From an uncultured Spirochaetaceae bacterium (GTDB lineage: Bacteria > Spirochaetota > Spirochaetia > Treponematales > Treponemataceae): a stretch of DNA of 21,512 bases. Below the pieces are notes generated by a model. The model was not told the DNA's origin and made no database searches. It was given only the letters and a program-made list of their open reading frames with translations. The stretch spans positions 1 to 21,512 of the forward strand of contig CACYDQ010000205.1 in the NCBI GenBank assembly GCA_902773215.1, given 5' to 3'. Of the stretch, positions 7,729 to 15,616 are shown piece by piece (the first letter of the stretch is position 1; each line of letters begins with the position of its first letter). Made by a program: the position numbers and the translations under genes.

Positions 7729-8805
7729 TCAGACTTTCGCATCCAGCCGTATCAGCTTGTACAACCCCCGGAGCAGCCCGTGCAGGGTAAGCGCGCCGGC
7801 GAAGCTCAGCAGGCAGACGAGGATGACGAAGAGGCCGGGGCGGGACTGGCACAGCCCGGTATGGCGGTTCAGCATCTCGATGACGAAGCCGTGCAGCAGG
7901 AACATCTCGGAGGAGACGGAGCCGACAAGCCGTATGGCCGGGTTCCCGAACCGCAGTCCCTGGGAGAAGATGGCGATGACAAGCAGAGACAGCAGGACCA
8001 TGGCGGCGCGGAGGGCGTATTCCGTCCAGGAGACGAAGAACACGTTCCTTGCCCGCAGGTAGGCCAGGGCGAGGAAGGGCAGCAGGGCAAGGCAGGCGGC
8101 AAGGAGGATGACGGCGTTCCGGCGGCGGGCAAGGAAGGGCTTGAAGACCCCGAGCTTCCGCACGAGTATGATTCCGTAGGCGAAGCCCAGCGACTGGCAG
8201 CCCCAGCCGAAAAGGGCAAGAAAGGCTGCAAGGCCGGTGACCTCACCCCTGTCCGCCATCCGGGAATCATGGAAGAACTGAACCGAAAGGCTGTAGAATA
8301 CGGTCAGGACGACGAGAATCCAGTCTGCCATGTCCAGCCCCCAGAACGAGGCCTTTCCGCCGGAGGCCCGCCGGATAAGGAAGAAGACGGCATAGAACAG
8401 GATGGCGACCAGCATGTAGCCCATGCCGCCCGACCACGGCTCGCAGGAGAATGCCGTTTTGAGCGCGAGGACGAGCAGGAGGGGAATGGTAACTTTCAGG
8501 ATTCTCTTGTGGAAAGCCTGCAGGTAACCCGGCTTATGCGCCGCGCTGTAGGAAAGCCCGTAGCCGGAGAAAAAGAAGAAGAGGCTCACCGCAATCCAGT
8601 GGACGAATCCGAGGACACAGTACTTCTCGCCCGCCCCCGTGTGGGCGAGAATGACCGAGAAGCAGCAGAGGGCCTTGAGGACGCAGGTGTAGTCCCGGGA
8701 CATGAAAGAATCGTTCTTCCTGTCCCGCCTGATTCCGCAGAGGGCAAGGACGATAAAGGAGAGCTGGAAGAGATTTGACAGCAGGAAGTCAGGGTCTGAG
8801 AGCAT
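7729..8805 (-). CDS. Acyltransferase-3 family integral membrane protein
   Basis: A 358-residue membrane acyltransferase of the OafA type, probably decorating a surface polysaccharide or lipid with acetyl or another acyl group. The family's early His is His55 in FSVILAHTGAGEKYC. About ten helices follow, with SLFFFFSGYGLSYS and a late SSEMFLLHGFVIEM, both typical of the family. I take the ATG at 8803-8805 (MLSDPDFL) because a promoter -10 ends 7 bases upstream of it. The longer start at 8850 would lie upstream of that promoter. It is divergent from the membrane gene at 8891 and ends 56 bases before the small ORF of the polysaccharide operon. Read-through into that operon is possible. The substrate is unknown. 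Confidence 0.85.
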   Translation of the reverse strand: MLSDPDFLLSNLFQLSFIVLALCGIRRDRKNDSFMSRDYTCVLKALCCFSVILAHTGAGEKYCVLGFVHWIAVSLFFFFSGYGLSYSAAHKPGYLQAFHKRILKVTIPLLLVLALKTAFSCEPWSGGMGYMLVAILFYAVFFLIRRASGGKASFWGLDMADWILVVLTVFYSLSVQFFHDSRMADRGEVTGLAAFLALFGWGCQSLGFAYGIILVRKLGVFKPFLARRRNAVILLAACLALLPFLALAYLRARNVFFVSWTEYALRAAMVLLSLLVIAIFSQGLRFGNPAIRLVGSVSSEMFLLHGFVIEMLNRHTGLCQSRPGLFVILVCLLSFAGALTLHGLLRGLYKLIRLDAKV

Positions 8806-8812
8806 ACGCCAT

Positions 8813-8841
8813 ACAATAAAGGAATGGGGCCGTATTTGCAA
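8813..8841 (-). promoter_or_regulatory. Leftward promoter of the divergent pair
   Basis: Minus strand: TTGCAA (8836-8841), 17-bp spacer, TATTGT (8813-8818), then 7 bases to the ATG of the acyltransferase. No ribosome site is visible, so a leaderless transcript is predicted. Confidence 0.55.
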
Positions 8842-8860
8842 GGCATGCAAGAGGCTTGCA
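8836..8860. promoter_or_regulatory. Phased TTGCA/TGCAA motifs, possible shared operator
   Basis: TTGCA at 8836, TGCAA at 8846 and TTGCA at 8856 are spaced exactly 10 bp. They form the inverted repeats TTGCA-N5-TGCAA and TGCAAG-AGG-CTTGCA. The outer copies overlap the -35 boxes of both divergent promoters, the expected place for a repressor acting on both genes. The regulator is unknown. Confidence 0.4.
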
Positions 8861-8884
8861 CAAAGCCGGCGTTGCTGTTATATT
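8856..8884 (+). promoter_or_regulatory. Rightward promoter of the divergent pair
   Basis: TTGCAC (8856-8861), 17-bp spacer, TATATT (8879-8884), then 6 bases to the ATG at 8891. No ribosome site lies between, so a leaderless transcript is predicted. Confidence 0.55.
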
Positions 8885-8890
8885 GCGGGT

Positions 8891-10783
8891 ATGACAGATT
8901 GGAACGCCGAAGAACACAGGAAATTTTTCGCGGGGAATTTTCTTCCCCTTTTGTTATCATCCTTGGCTTTCACCTGTTTCTCGGCGGCTCTCAGGAACCG
9001 GATTCCGAACCTTGTCCTTTACGCGTCGTCCAGCCTGACCTTCCTCGCCGTCTATTTTGTTGCCAGCCTGGCAGGGAAATCCGCGCTGGGACGGTTCGTC
9101 ACCCCGGCCCGCATGTCCTGCCTGGTGCCGGCCGCCAGCCTCATAAGCGGGGGCGTGCTCCTGCTGCACTTTTTCCGCGAGGCCAGGCCGGACCAAGGGT
9201 CGGACTTCAACGGGTCCCTGTTCCGCTACCAGATTCCCGCTCCTGCCTGGCTTCTGCTGCTGGCATGCACGATGCTCGCCTTATACCTCTTCGCCCGGTT
9301 CATGAGGACTTTCAGGAGCCGGCCCCTCCTCAGGCTTTTGATTTCTCTTCCATATATATGCCTTCTGTCATGCACGGTCTGGATCCCGAACATCTTCTAC
9401 AGCCACTACATCTTCTTCCACGCCCACCCTTACTTCAGCTCCATATATGACGTGCTGAATCTGGCCCCGCTCGGGGAGCTGGACACGCCCCTCTACGGCC
9501 ACTATGCCCTTTTCTTCCTGCTGCCCTGCAAGCTCATGCAGCTGCTCGGAATCCGGCAGAACATCGCGGCGGCAACGATGCTGGCATTCTGCAACGTCGT
9601 CACCCTGCTGGCCGTCCTGTACGCCATACATAAGTTCGTGAAGAATGACGGGGTTTTCCTCATTGCCCTCTTTTCGCTCGGGGACGTATACCTGATGTAC
9701 GTGCAGAAACTCTTCTATATAAAAGACGTATACCTGCAGACGATTCCCCACAGGGTCATGTTCCCCGCCCTCGCCTGTGCCCTCATGGCTGCTTTCGCGG
9801 GCAAGGAGCTTGGCAAGGGGAAGACTGCCTGCCTGTACGTGCTTGCGGCCCTGTCCTTCCTGTGGAACCCGGAAACGGGGCTTGTCTGTATGGCTGCCGT
9901 CTCGCTTTACGTCTTCCTTTCCGGGCCCGGCCTGAGGAAGCTTGCCCTCTGTGCCGCCCTGTCGCTCGCCTCCATTTTGGCCGATTACCTGATAGTCCTC
10001 GCCTACGATTTTCTGACCAGCGGGCAGGGCGTATCCTTCCGCTCTTTCATGTACCCGATGATGGGGCAGGCCAAGGGCATAGCCGTCCAAAGCCCCATGC
10101 CCGACCTGTTCAGGACATGGTTGTCCGTCACGATCTTCCTGCTCGCCGCTGCCGGGGCCAGCGTGCTGCGGCTCGTCAAAAAGCAGGGCGGGGAGGGCAG
10201 GGCCGCATGTTTCCTCTGCATGGCCGTGCTCGCCCTGGGGCTTTTGAGCTACTTCATGAACAATCCCGTCCAGCTGAACCTGACGGTCGTCTTTTTCCAG
10301 GTCGTCATCCTGCTCGCAGTCCTGCTGGACTTCCTGCTCCGCGGAAACGACAAAAACATTCAGGCAAAGGTCCTGTCCATTCCCGTCCTCGCCGTCATGG
10401 CCACTTTCTTCATGGGGAACATGGGGATGAGGGAAGTCCTGTCCGACAGGCGCTCCTCGGCGTGGGGGGCAAAGAACCTGTCCGCGTTTGTGAGGACGCT
10501 TGACGAGGAGGTTCCCGGGGGAACGCTCGCATTCGGCTGGGGGGTCTCCGACTTGTTCGCTGCGATGGACAGGGATCCGTCTGTCCACGTCCTGGACTGG
10601 GTAAACATCATGTACGACAAGAACCCCGTTTTCCTGGCACACGTCAACGGGCTCCTTGAGCAGGCGGACAGCTTCTTTGCGTTCGAGGACTCGGTGGCCC
10701 TGCTCCCGGCCGGCAAGGATTTCGCGGTCTCAAAGGAGTTCGAGTATAAAGGATGGAAATTCGCCCTGTATACTAGGAAATAA
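8891..10783 (+). CDS. Large polytopic membrane protein, possible GT-C glycosyltransferase
   Basis: A 630-residue protein with many membrane helices and a soluble C-terminal part of about 110 residues (GGTLAFGWGVSDLFAAMDRD, ending KGWKFALYTRK). Possible outside loops carry SHYIFFHAHPYFSSIYDVL and TPLYGHYALFF, as in membrane enzymes that use polyprenyl-linked sugars. I see no motif that proves this. The start at 8891 (MTDWNAEEH) is preferred because the frame upstream of it is antisense to the acyltransferase and the promoter -10 ends at 8884. It is a single gene next to an acyltransferase and the polysaccharide operon, so a cell-envelope glycan role is the natural inference. A small hairpin (10782-10796) overlaps its stop codon. 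Confidence 0.7.
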   Translation: MTDWNAEEHRKFFAGNFLPLLLSSLAFTCFSAALRNRIPNLVLYASSSLTFLAVYFVASLAGKSALGRFVTPARMSCLVPAASLISGGVLLLHFFREARPDQGSDFNGSLFRYQIPAPAWLLLLACTMLALYLFARFMRTFRSRPLLRLLISLPYICLLSCTVWIPNIFYSHYIFFHAHPYFSSIYDVLNLAPLGELDTPLYGHYALFFLLPCKLMQLLGIRQNIAAATMLAFCNVVTLLAVLYAIHKFVKNDGVFLIALFSLGDVYLMYVQKLFYIKDVYLQTIPHRVMFPALACALMAAFAGKELGKGKTACLYVLAALSFLWNPETGLVCMAAVSLYVFLSGPGLRKLALCAALSLASILADYLIVLAYDFLTSGQGVSFRSFMYPMMGQAKGIAVQSPMPDLFRTWLSVTIFLLAAAGASVLRLVKKQGGEGRAACFLCMAVLALGLLSYFMNNPVQLNLTVVFFQVVILLAVLLDFLLRGNDKNIQAKVLSIPVLAVMATFFMGNMGMREVLSDRRSSAWGAKNLSAFVRTLDEEVPGGTLAFGWGVSDLFAAMDRDPSVHVLDWVNIMYDKNPVFLAHVNGLLEQADSFFAFEDSVALLPAGKDFAVSKEFEYKGWKFALYTRK

Positions 10784-10794
10784 GGCATTCCGCC

Positions 10795-10823
10795 TTTACA
10801 AGCCTTGATTTATATTATATTAT
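10795..10823 (+). promoter_or_regulatory. Promoter of the PilZ-TPR operon
   Basis: TTTACA (10795-10800), 17-bp spacer, TATTAT (10818-10823), then 7 bases to the ATG at 10831. The stretch is very AT-rich and holds overlapping TATATT matches. No ribosome site is visible. Confidence 0.5.
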
Positions 10824-10830
10824 TTGGGAT

Positions 10831-11694
10831 ATGGCTATGACGAACGCAACGCTTCTGGCAAAGTATTACGAGACGTACCAAAACACGGAAATCGCATTTA
10901 CCAAGGATATAATCAAGACCCTCGCCATGGATCCCCGGCAGATTTACTTGAAATGTGCCGAGAGTCAGTGGAACTGCATCATAAATTCGATGTCATTCTC
11001 CCTTGCCCGCATCATCATCGGAACGAAAGGTGTTGCCTACGAAAAACTGGCTTCCCCGAACCCGCCGTCCGGGCTGAACCTCCGTCTTTGCTTCTACAGG
11101 CAGGACGGCCAGCAGCTGAGCCTCCTGCTCTCCTGCAAGGTCAAGGAAATCGTTCCTTATATGAACAGCAAGGATCTCGTCATCGTGACCCTCGCTTATA
11201 CCCAGAGGCCGCCGGAAGACCTCATCGAGAGAATGGGCCGCCTGCTTGAGGCAAATGACAACGCCCTCCGCCGCAAGGAGGACAGGATTCCGATAAACCC
11301 GGAGAGCTGCCGCAAGCTGGGCATCCCCAAGGAAGAGTGCGTTGCCATCATCCAGAACGTGCCCCGGCGCTGTATCCTGCGCGACATCTCGTTCGGCGGT
11401 GCAAAAATAATCATTATTGGCGTGGCCAAGTTCCTGATGGACAAAGAGGTTCAGCTTTCCCTTGAATTCGACGATCCCCATGAGGTCATACAGCTCAAGG
11501 GCAAGATTTCCAGTGTCGCCGACGTGCAGGGGCGTAAGGATATGGTTGTTGCCGGCATCGAATATGATGAGGCCACCCTCTCCCTGTCGTACAAGATTCA
11601 CATAAACAACTACCTGACCTCGGCGAGAAAGGCCGACCTGAACCCGCAGGCCGCCGCTGATGGTTCCGCCGCTTCGGGCGAAGGAAGCGTCTGA
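10831..11694 (+). CDS. PilZ domain protein, probable cyclic-di-GMP receptor
   Basis: Probably a cyclic-di-GMP binding protein that passes the signal to motility or envelope functions. The 287-residue product has an N-terminal domain (about 1-140) resembling the beta-rich region before PilZ in YcgR-like proteins. The PilZ part starts with RRKEDR (RxxxR, 148-152) and continues with RDISFGG (DxSxxG, 185-190), the two ligand-binding motifs. It ends in a low-complexity tail (PQAAADGSAASGEGSV). MAMTNATLL begins at the first of two close ATG codons (10831 and 10837), both near the predicted transcription start. The TPR gene follows after 5 bases, and a GGDEF cyclase lies 2.8 kb downstream. The motifs are complete, so binding is likely; the output is unknown. 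Confidence 0.85.
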   Translation: MAMTNATLLAKYYETYQNTEIAFTKDIIKTLAMDPRQIYLKCAESQWNCIINSMSFSLARIIIGTKGVAYEKLASPNPPSGLNLRLCFYRQDGQQLSLLLSCKVKEIVPYMNSKDLVIVTLAYTQRPPEDLIERMGRLLEANDNALRRKEDRIPINPESCRKLGIPKEECVAIIQNVPRRCILRDISFGGAKIIIIGVAKFLMDKEVQLSLEFDDPHEVIQLKGKISSVADVQGRKDMVVAGIEYDEATLSLSYKIHINNYLTSARKADLNPQAAADGSAASGEGSV

Positions 11695-11699
11695 GCCGT

Positions 11700-12854
11700 A
11701 TGAACCCCACGAACCCTCTGGATTCCGTTTATTTCATAAAGCTCCCGGGGGATTTCAAGCTTTCCTCCCGCGCCATGCAGCTCGATCCGGGCATCCCCCT
11801 GCCTGTCCAGAAGAAGGTCGGGGAGGACAGCGGAGTGTTCGACATAAAGGAGTTGACCCAGGAGCAGGTGCTCTCGGGTATCTTGACTGTCCTGGCCTAT
11901 GACAGGCAGAACAGCAACCTCGACTACTACCGGAAGGTCTTGTTGGAAGCCCGTCCGAACATAAAGAAGGAGCTTGCCGAGGCCGCCATACTCAAGACGA
12001 GGAACGAGGACTGGGAACTGGCGGAGGAAATCTGGCTGGCCGTGCACGGGATTGAGCCGGAGGACAAGGCGGTTATCCTCAATATGGCCCTCTTCTATGA
12101 CCAGCGGGCGGATAACTACCGCAAGAATGCCCTCTACGACGATGCGGACGCATACGATTCGAGCGCGGAGGAATACTACCGGAATATTCTGGATGACGAT
12201 GACGAGATTCCCGATGCCTTCTTCAATGCAGGCTTCTTTTACCTCAAGAAACACAACTTCTCCGAGGCCAAGTCCTGTTTTGACAGCTACCTCGCCCTGA
12301 TGGCGGATGCGAAGGATGAAGAGCTCGGCGAGAACGGTGAGTATAAGATTAAGCGGGCGCAGGAAATACTGGACAAGATAAAGAACCGTAAGCTGGAGAA
12401 CGAGCGTTTCCACAAGGCCTACGAGCTTATCTCGGCGGGACGCGAGCAGGAGGGGCTGGTTGAAATCCGCCGCTTCATACAGGACAACCCCGCCGTTTGG
12501 AACGCATGGTTCCTCTTGGGCTGGGGGCTCCGCCGCCTGGAGCAGTTCGCCGAGGCCAGGATGGCCTTTGAGAAAGCCCGGGAATGCGAGGGCGGGGACG
12601 AAAACGCGGACACCTGCAATGAGCTTGCGATATGCCAGATGGAGACGGGGGACTTGGATGGGGCTCAGGAGAGCCTGATAGATGCGCTGAACCTGGATCC
12701 GGACAACACCAAGATTATCAGCAATCTGGGTTTCCTCTCTCTTAAACGGGGGAACAGCGAGGAGGCGAGGAAGTATTTCCTTACGGTGCTGGAAATAGAC
12801 CCCAAGGATCCCGTTGCCGCCGCCGAGCTGAAGAAGCTGGAGCAGGAAATCTGA
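11700..12854 (+). CDS. Tetratricopeptide repeat protein
   Basis: A 384-residue soluble protein made mostly of TPR helices, a protein-interaction scaffold. Clear repeats are at about 170-200 (FFNAGFFYLKKHNFSEAKSC), 260-293 (AWFLLGWGLRRLEQFAEAR), 300-331 (CNELAICQMETGDLDGAQES) and 335-368 (SNLGFLSLKRGNSEEARKYF), and one diverged repeat at about 93-140. The N-terminal 70 residues are not TPR and include a possible beta-rich part (FKLSSRAMQLDPGIPL). No signal peptide is seen. It begins 5 bases after the PilZ stop with no good ribosome site close by, so it is probably coupled to the PilZ gene. The most likely role is a partner or effector platform for the PilZ protein; that is inference from the operon. 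Confidence 0.85.
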   Translation: MNPTNPLDSVYFIKLPGDFKLSSRAMQLDPGIPLPVQKKVGEDSGVFDIKELTQEQVLSGILTVLAYDRQNSNLDYYRKVLLEARPNIKKELAEAAILKTRNEDWELAEEIWLAVHGIEPEDKAVILNMALFYDQRADNYRKNALYDDADAYDSSAEEYYRNILDDDDEIPDAFFNAGFFYLKKHNFSEAKSCFDSYLALMADAKDEELGENGEYKIKRAQEILDKIKNRKLENERFHKAYELISAGREQEGLVEIRRFIQDNPAVWNAWFLLGWGLRRLEQFAEARMAFEKARECEGGDENADTCNELAICQMETGDLDGAQESLIDALNLDPDNTKIISNLGFLSLKRGNSEEARKYFLTVLEIDPKDPVAAAELKKLEQEI

Positions 12855-12889
12855 CGTTTCGGGCTTTTTACCGGAGGCCGATAAAAGAC

Positions 12890-12918
12890 TTGTCTAAATC
12901 TTATTTATAGAATAAAAT
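12890..12918 (+). promoter_or_regulatory. Promoter of the DUF-GGDEF operon
   Basis: TTGTCT (12890-12895), 17-bp spacer, TAAAAT (12913-12918), then 6 bases to the ATG at 12925. No ribosome site is visible. It separates this two-gene unit from the PilZ-TPR unit. Confidence 0.55.
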
Positions 12919-12924
12919 GGAACT

Positions 12925-14514
12925 ATGGCTTTATTTCAGAATTTAATCGATTTCTTCCAAGAGCTTTTTATGCCGGCCTCCCCTGAGGTCAAAAAAAGGA
13001 TAGCCCTGCGCAAGCTGGAGAACGAGGTCAGAGACTACACCCCCCAGATTTACCGGAATGACATGCTGCTTCCTAACTTTGCGGAAGCCATGCGCATCCT
13101 GTACGTGAACACTAAGCCGATATACAACCTGCTGTCCGAGACCATCTGCAGCGAGGATCTGGAGAGAAACCACCACTTCTCCGAGCAGCTGATGATGACG
13201 GGTTTCTCTGACAACGCGCAGGAGATAATAGAAAGCCTCTCCTATGCGAACCGCAAGGAAGCTGCCCGTACGGCGGACTCCTTGTCCCGTCACTTTGAGC
13301 GGGAGCATGCCAGGCTCGAGAAGGCGATTGAGGAGCTGAAGAGCCCCGACTTTGCCAAGATTGACGATGTCCTCAGCAACATCAAGCAGCTCAACGATAT
13401 CTGCAAGCTTAACTACGTCACGCCCCTCAAGCTCTTTGACCAGCATTTCAGCGTCAGCAACAACTATATGCCGTCCTTTCAGGCCATTCCCCTGGAGCTG
13501 GCGGAGAACGCCCTGCAGGAGCTGTACTATGCCACTGCAGGGATGGACATATCCAACTCAACCGGTAACGCCCTGCTCGCCCTCTACAAGCTCTACAACC
13601 GGGGCAATGTCAGCGGTGACGAGGAAGTCGCCATCGGCAATGCCCTCCGCAAGATACAGGGGGTGCTCAAGGGTGTCCTCAAGTCTGATATCCTTATCAA
13701 ACTCATCCGCCTCGCGAAAGGAGACCCGTCCAAAATCCCGGAGAAGGCGACCTACAAGAGCGAGGAGCGGGTACGCTACGCCAAGTACCTGGAGAGCCGC
13801 TTTACGATTGAGGAGGGCCGCCTGAAGAACGAGCTTCAGGACGAGACGATAAAGGCCGAGGTCAGCACCCTTTTCAGCGGCAGGGATTTGGAGAACATAG
13901 GGGCGTACAACAACAAGAACAACGAGCTTCTCAAGCAGAACACCCCCTGCTCCTTCTTCTGGATTCTGCCCATGCAGGTGCTCAAGACCTTCCTGACGAC
14001 ATATTTCGAGGGGAAGGTCAAGCCTTTCCTGAACGACATCGTCATCGAGGGATTCTTCAATCTGAACGACTACAAGTCGGACTTCGCCGCCCAGGTTTAC
14101 GCGGTGAACGACAGCCTTGCCCACATACAGGTCTTCGAGCAGAAGTTCCAGCACCAGGGGCCGTATGATGAGAACCTGCTGACAAGCTTCATCCGGGACA
14201 GCCACAAGGATGCGGGCTTCCTGACCAAGCTCAAGACGTTGGTAGAGTCCATAGACAAAGAAGCAAAGATGATAATCCAGAACGAGGCCTCCGCAATCTA
14301 CCGCTTGTTCGCCAAGGTGCAGGAGATAGATTTGGAGGCCAAGAAACCGACGAGCGACATAGTGACCAACATAAAGGTACTCGCCATGTCCTCACGGAAC
14401 CGCGACAACTTCGCTTTCCTGGATACGACAATCCAGCAGTGGCAGCTTTTTTTCAACATCATGAAGGACTACGTGGTCCTTTCATCCGGAATGGACAAAG
14501 GCGGCTCCAAGTAG
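12925..14514 (+). CDS. Conserved spirochaete-type protein of unknown function
   Basis: A 529-residue, mainly helical, charged, cytosolic-looking protein without signal peptide. It begins MALFQNLIDFFQELFMPASP, whose first amphipathic helix could touch the membrane. Helical stretches rich in E/K occur at about 110-150 (REHARLEKAIEELK) and 290-315, and FFWILPMQVLKTFLTTYFEG (about 343-362) is the only long hydrophobic patch. I believe it belongs to a Treponema-restricted family (possibly DUF5312), but this is from memory and unverified. Its stop codon touches the start of the GGDEF gene (TAGATG), so the two are co-translated and likely work together, for example as a partner of the cyclase. No enzymatic motif is visible. 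Confidence 0.8.
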   Translation: MALFQNLIDFFQELFMPASPEVKKRIALRKLENEVRDYTPQIYRNDMLLPNFAEAMRILYVNTKPIYNLLSETICSEDLERNHHFSEQLMMTGFSDNAQEIIESLSYANRKEAARTADSLSRHFEREHARLEKAIEELKSPDFAKIDDVLSNIKQLNDICKLNYVTPLKLFDQHFSVSNNYMPSFQAIPLELAENALQELYYATAGMDISNSTGNALLALYKLYNRGNVSGDEEVAIGNALRKIQGVLKGVLKSDILIKLIRLAKGDPSKIPEKATYKSEERVRYAKYLESRFTIEEGRLKNELQDETIKAEVSTLFSGRDLENIGAYNNKNNELLKQNTPCSFFWILPMQVLKTFLTTYFEGKVKPFLNDIVIEGFFNLNDYKSDFAAQVYAVNDSLAHIQVFEQKFQHQGPYDENLLTSFIRDSHKDAGFLTKLKTLVESIDKEAKMIIQNEASAIYRLFAKVQEIDLEAKKPTSDIVTNIKVLAMSSRNRDNFAFLDTTIQQWQLFFNIMKDYVVLSSGMDKGGSK

Positions 14515-15600
14515 ATGAGTGAGGCCTCGCAGGAGAAGGAGATATTCGATCTCGAGCAGACACTGAACCTCTTCCGTTCCCTGTGCACGACCATCGAGCT
14601 GCCCAAGCTCATCCAGTCCATCCTCTATACGTCCATGGCGCAGATGCGGGTGACGGGCGCGGGGATGCTGACGATGGGGACTCTTGAAAGCGGCTGTTTC
14701 CGCCTGGGGACAAATGTCGTCAATCTTGAGCAGAACCCGGTCATCAAGTACATGATTCCGACAAAGTCCCCGCTGGTTTCCACGCTCACGAGCCTCGCGG
14801 GGCCGGTGACCGTAGCCCAGCTCCGGGATAAAATACCGGTATGCAAGGATTTGGACACGATAGAGAGCCTGCAGCCAACCCTCGTTGTCCCCCTGATTTT
14901 CAGGAGGCGTGTCAACGGCATCCTGCTTCTCGGTGAGAGGATAGTGATTGAGGACAAGGATGATTTGTCCTATAGCGATTACGAGAAAAAGCAGATAGCG
15001 ATGCTGGCGAACCTGGGGGCGATAGCAGTCAACAATGCGTCCCTGGTCGAGATTTCCTCGACCGACATGATGACCCACCTCAAGTACAAGTACTATTTCT
15101 ACAACATCCTGTCCGACAGGATGGAATCGACGCTGAATTCCAACGGGATTCTCTCGGTCGTCATGTTCGACATAGACTTCTTCAAGAAGGTCAACGACAC
15201 CTACGGGCATAACTGCGGGGACTACATACTCGCCTCGGTCGCTTCCATAATCAAAAAGAGCATACGTGGCAAGGATTTGGCTGCCCGCTATGGCGGCGAG
15301 GAGTTCACGCTCCTCTTGTCCGGCGAAAGCGGCAGGAACGCCTGCCGGGTTGCCGAGCGCATACGCAAGATGGTGGAGAACCACAGCTTTGAATATCAGG
15401 GACAGAAGATAAGCATAACGATTTCGGGGGGTGTCGCCGAATTCTCCTCCGAGATAAACAGCTTTCTTTCCCCCGAAGAGCTCGTGGACGTGGCGGACAA
15501 GGCCCTTTACGTCTCCAAAAACAAGGGAAGGAACCAGATAACCTTCGCTTTCCCCGCGCTGATGGCGGCACTGGACAGCGAGCAGTCCGCAGAGGACTGA
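14515..15600 (+). CDS. GAF-GGDEF diguanylate cyclase
   Basis: Makes cyclic-di-GMP from two GTP. The 361 residues hold an N-terminal GAF-like sensor domain (about 15-175, with LVVPLIFRRRVNGILLLGER) and a C-terminal GGDEF domain. The catalytic signature is intact: FDIDFFKKVNDTYGH (metal and base-binding residues near 219) and RYGGEEF (GGEEF at 260-264). RGKD at 251-254 is the RxxD inhibitory site, so product inhibition is likely. No membrane helix is present, so this is a soluble cyclase sensing an internal ligand or a partner. The ATG directly follows the upstream stop. The next gene (arginase) is convergent, with only 16 bases between and no hairpin. Confidence 0.93.
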   Translation: MSEASQEKEIFDLEQTLNLFRSLCTTIELPKLIQSILYTSMAQMRVTGAGMLTMGTLESGCFRLGTNVVNLEQNPVIKYMIPTKSPLVSTLTSLAGPVTVAQLRDKIPVCKDLDTIESLQPTLVVPLIFRRRVNGILLLGERIVIEDKDDLSYSDYEKKQIAMLANLGAIAVNNASLVEISSTDMMTHLKYKYYFYNILSDRMESTLNSNGILSVVMFDIDFFKKVNDTYGHNCGDYILASVASIIKKSIRGKDLAARYGGEEFTLLLSGESGRNACRVAERIRKMVENHSFEYQGQKISITISGGVAEFSSEINSFLSPEELVDVADKALYVSKNKGRNQITFAFPALMAALDSEQSAED

Positions 15601-15616
15601 CCGTCCGCCGTCACTG

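Noticed and set aside
7702..8778. Plus-strand frame of 358 codons opposite the acyltransferase
   Set aside because: Composition is highly charged and repetitive; the opposite strand has clear acyltransferase helices and a promoter.
8702..8890. Upstream extension of the 630-residue membrane protein
   Set aside because: It is antisense to the acyltransferase N-terminus and lies before a good promoter; its residues are basic and unlike a membrane protein start.
9368..10642. Antisense open frame of 424 codons inside the large membrane protein gene
   Set aside because: Translation is rich in E, H, Q and G without domains; it is a by-product of codon composition on the real strand.
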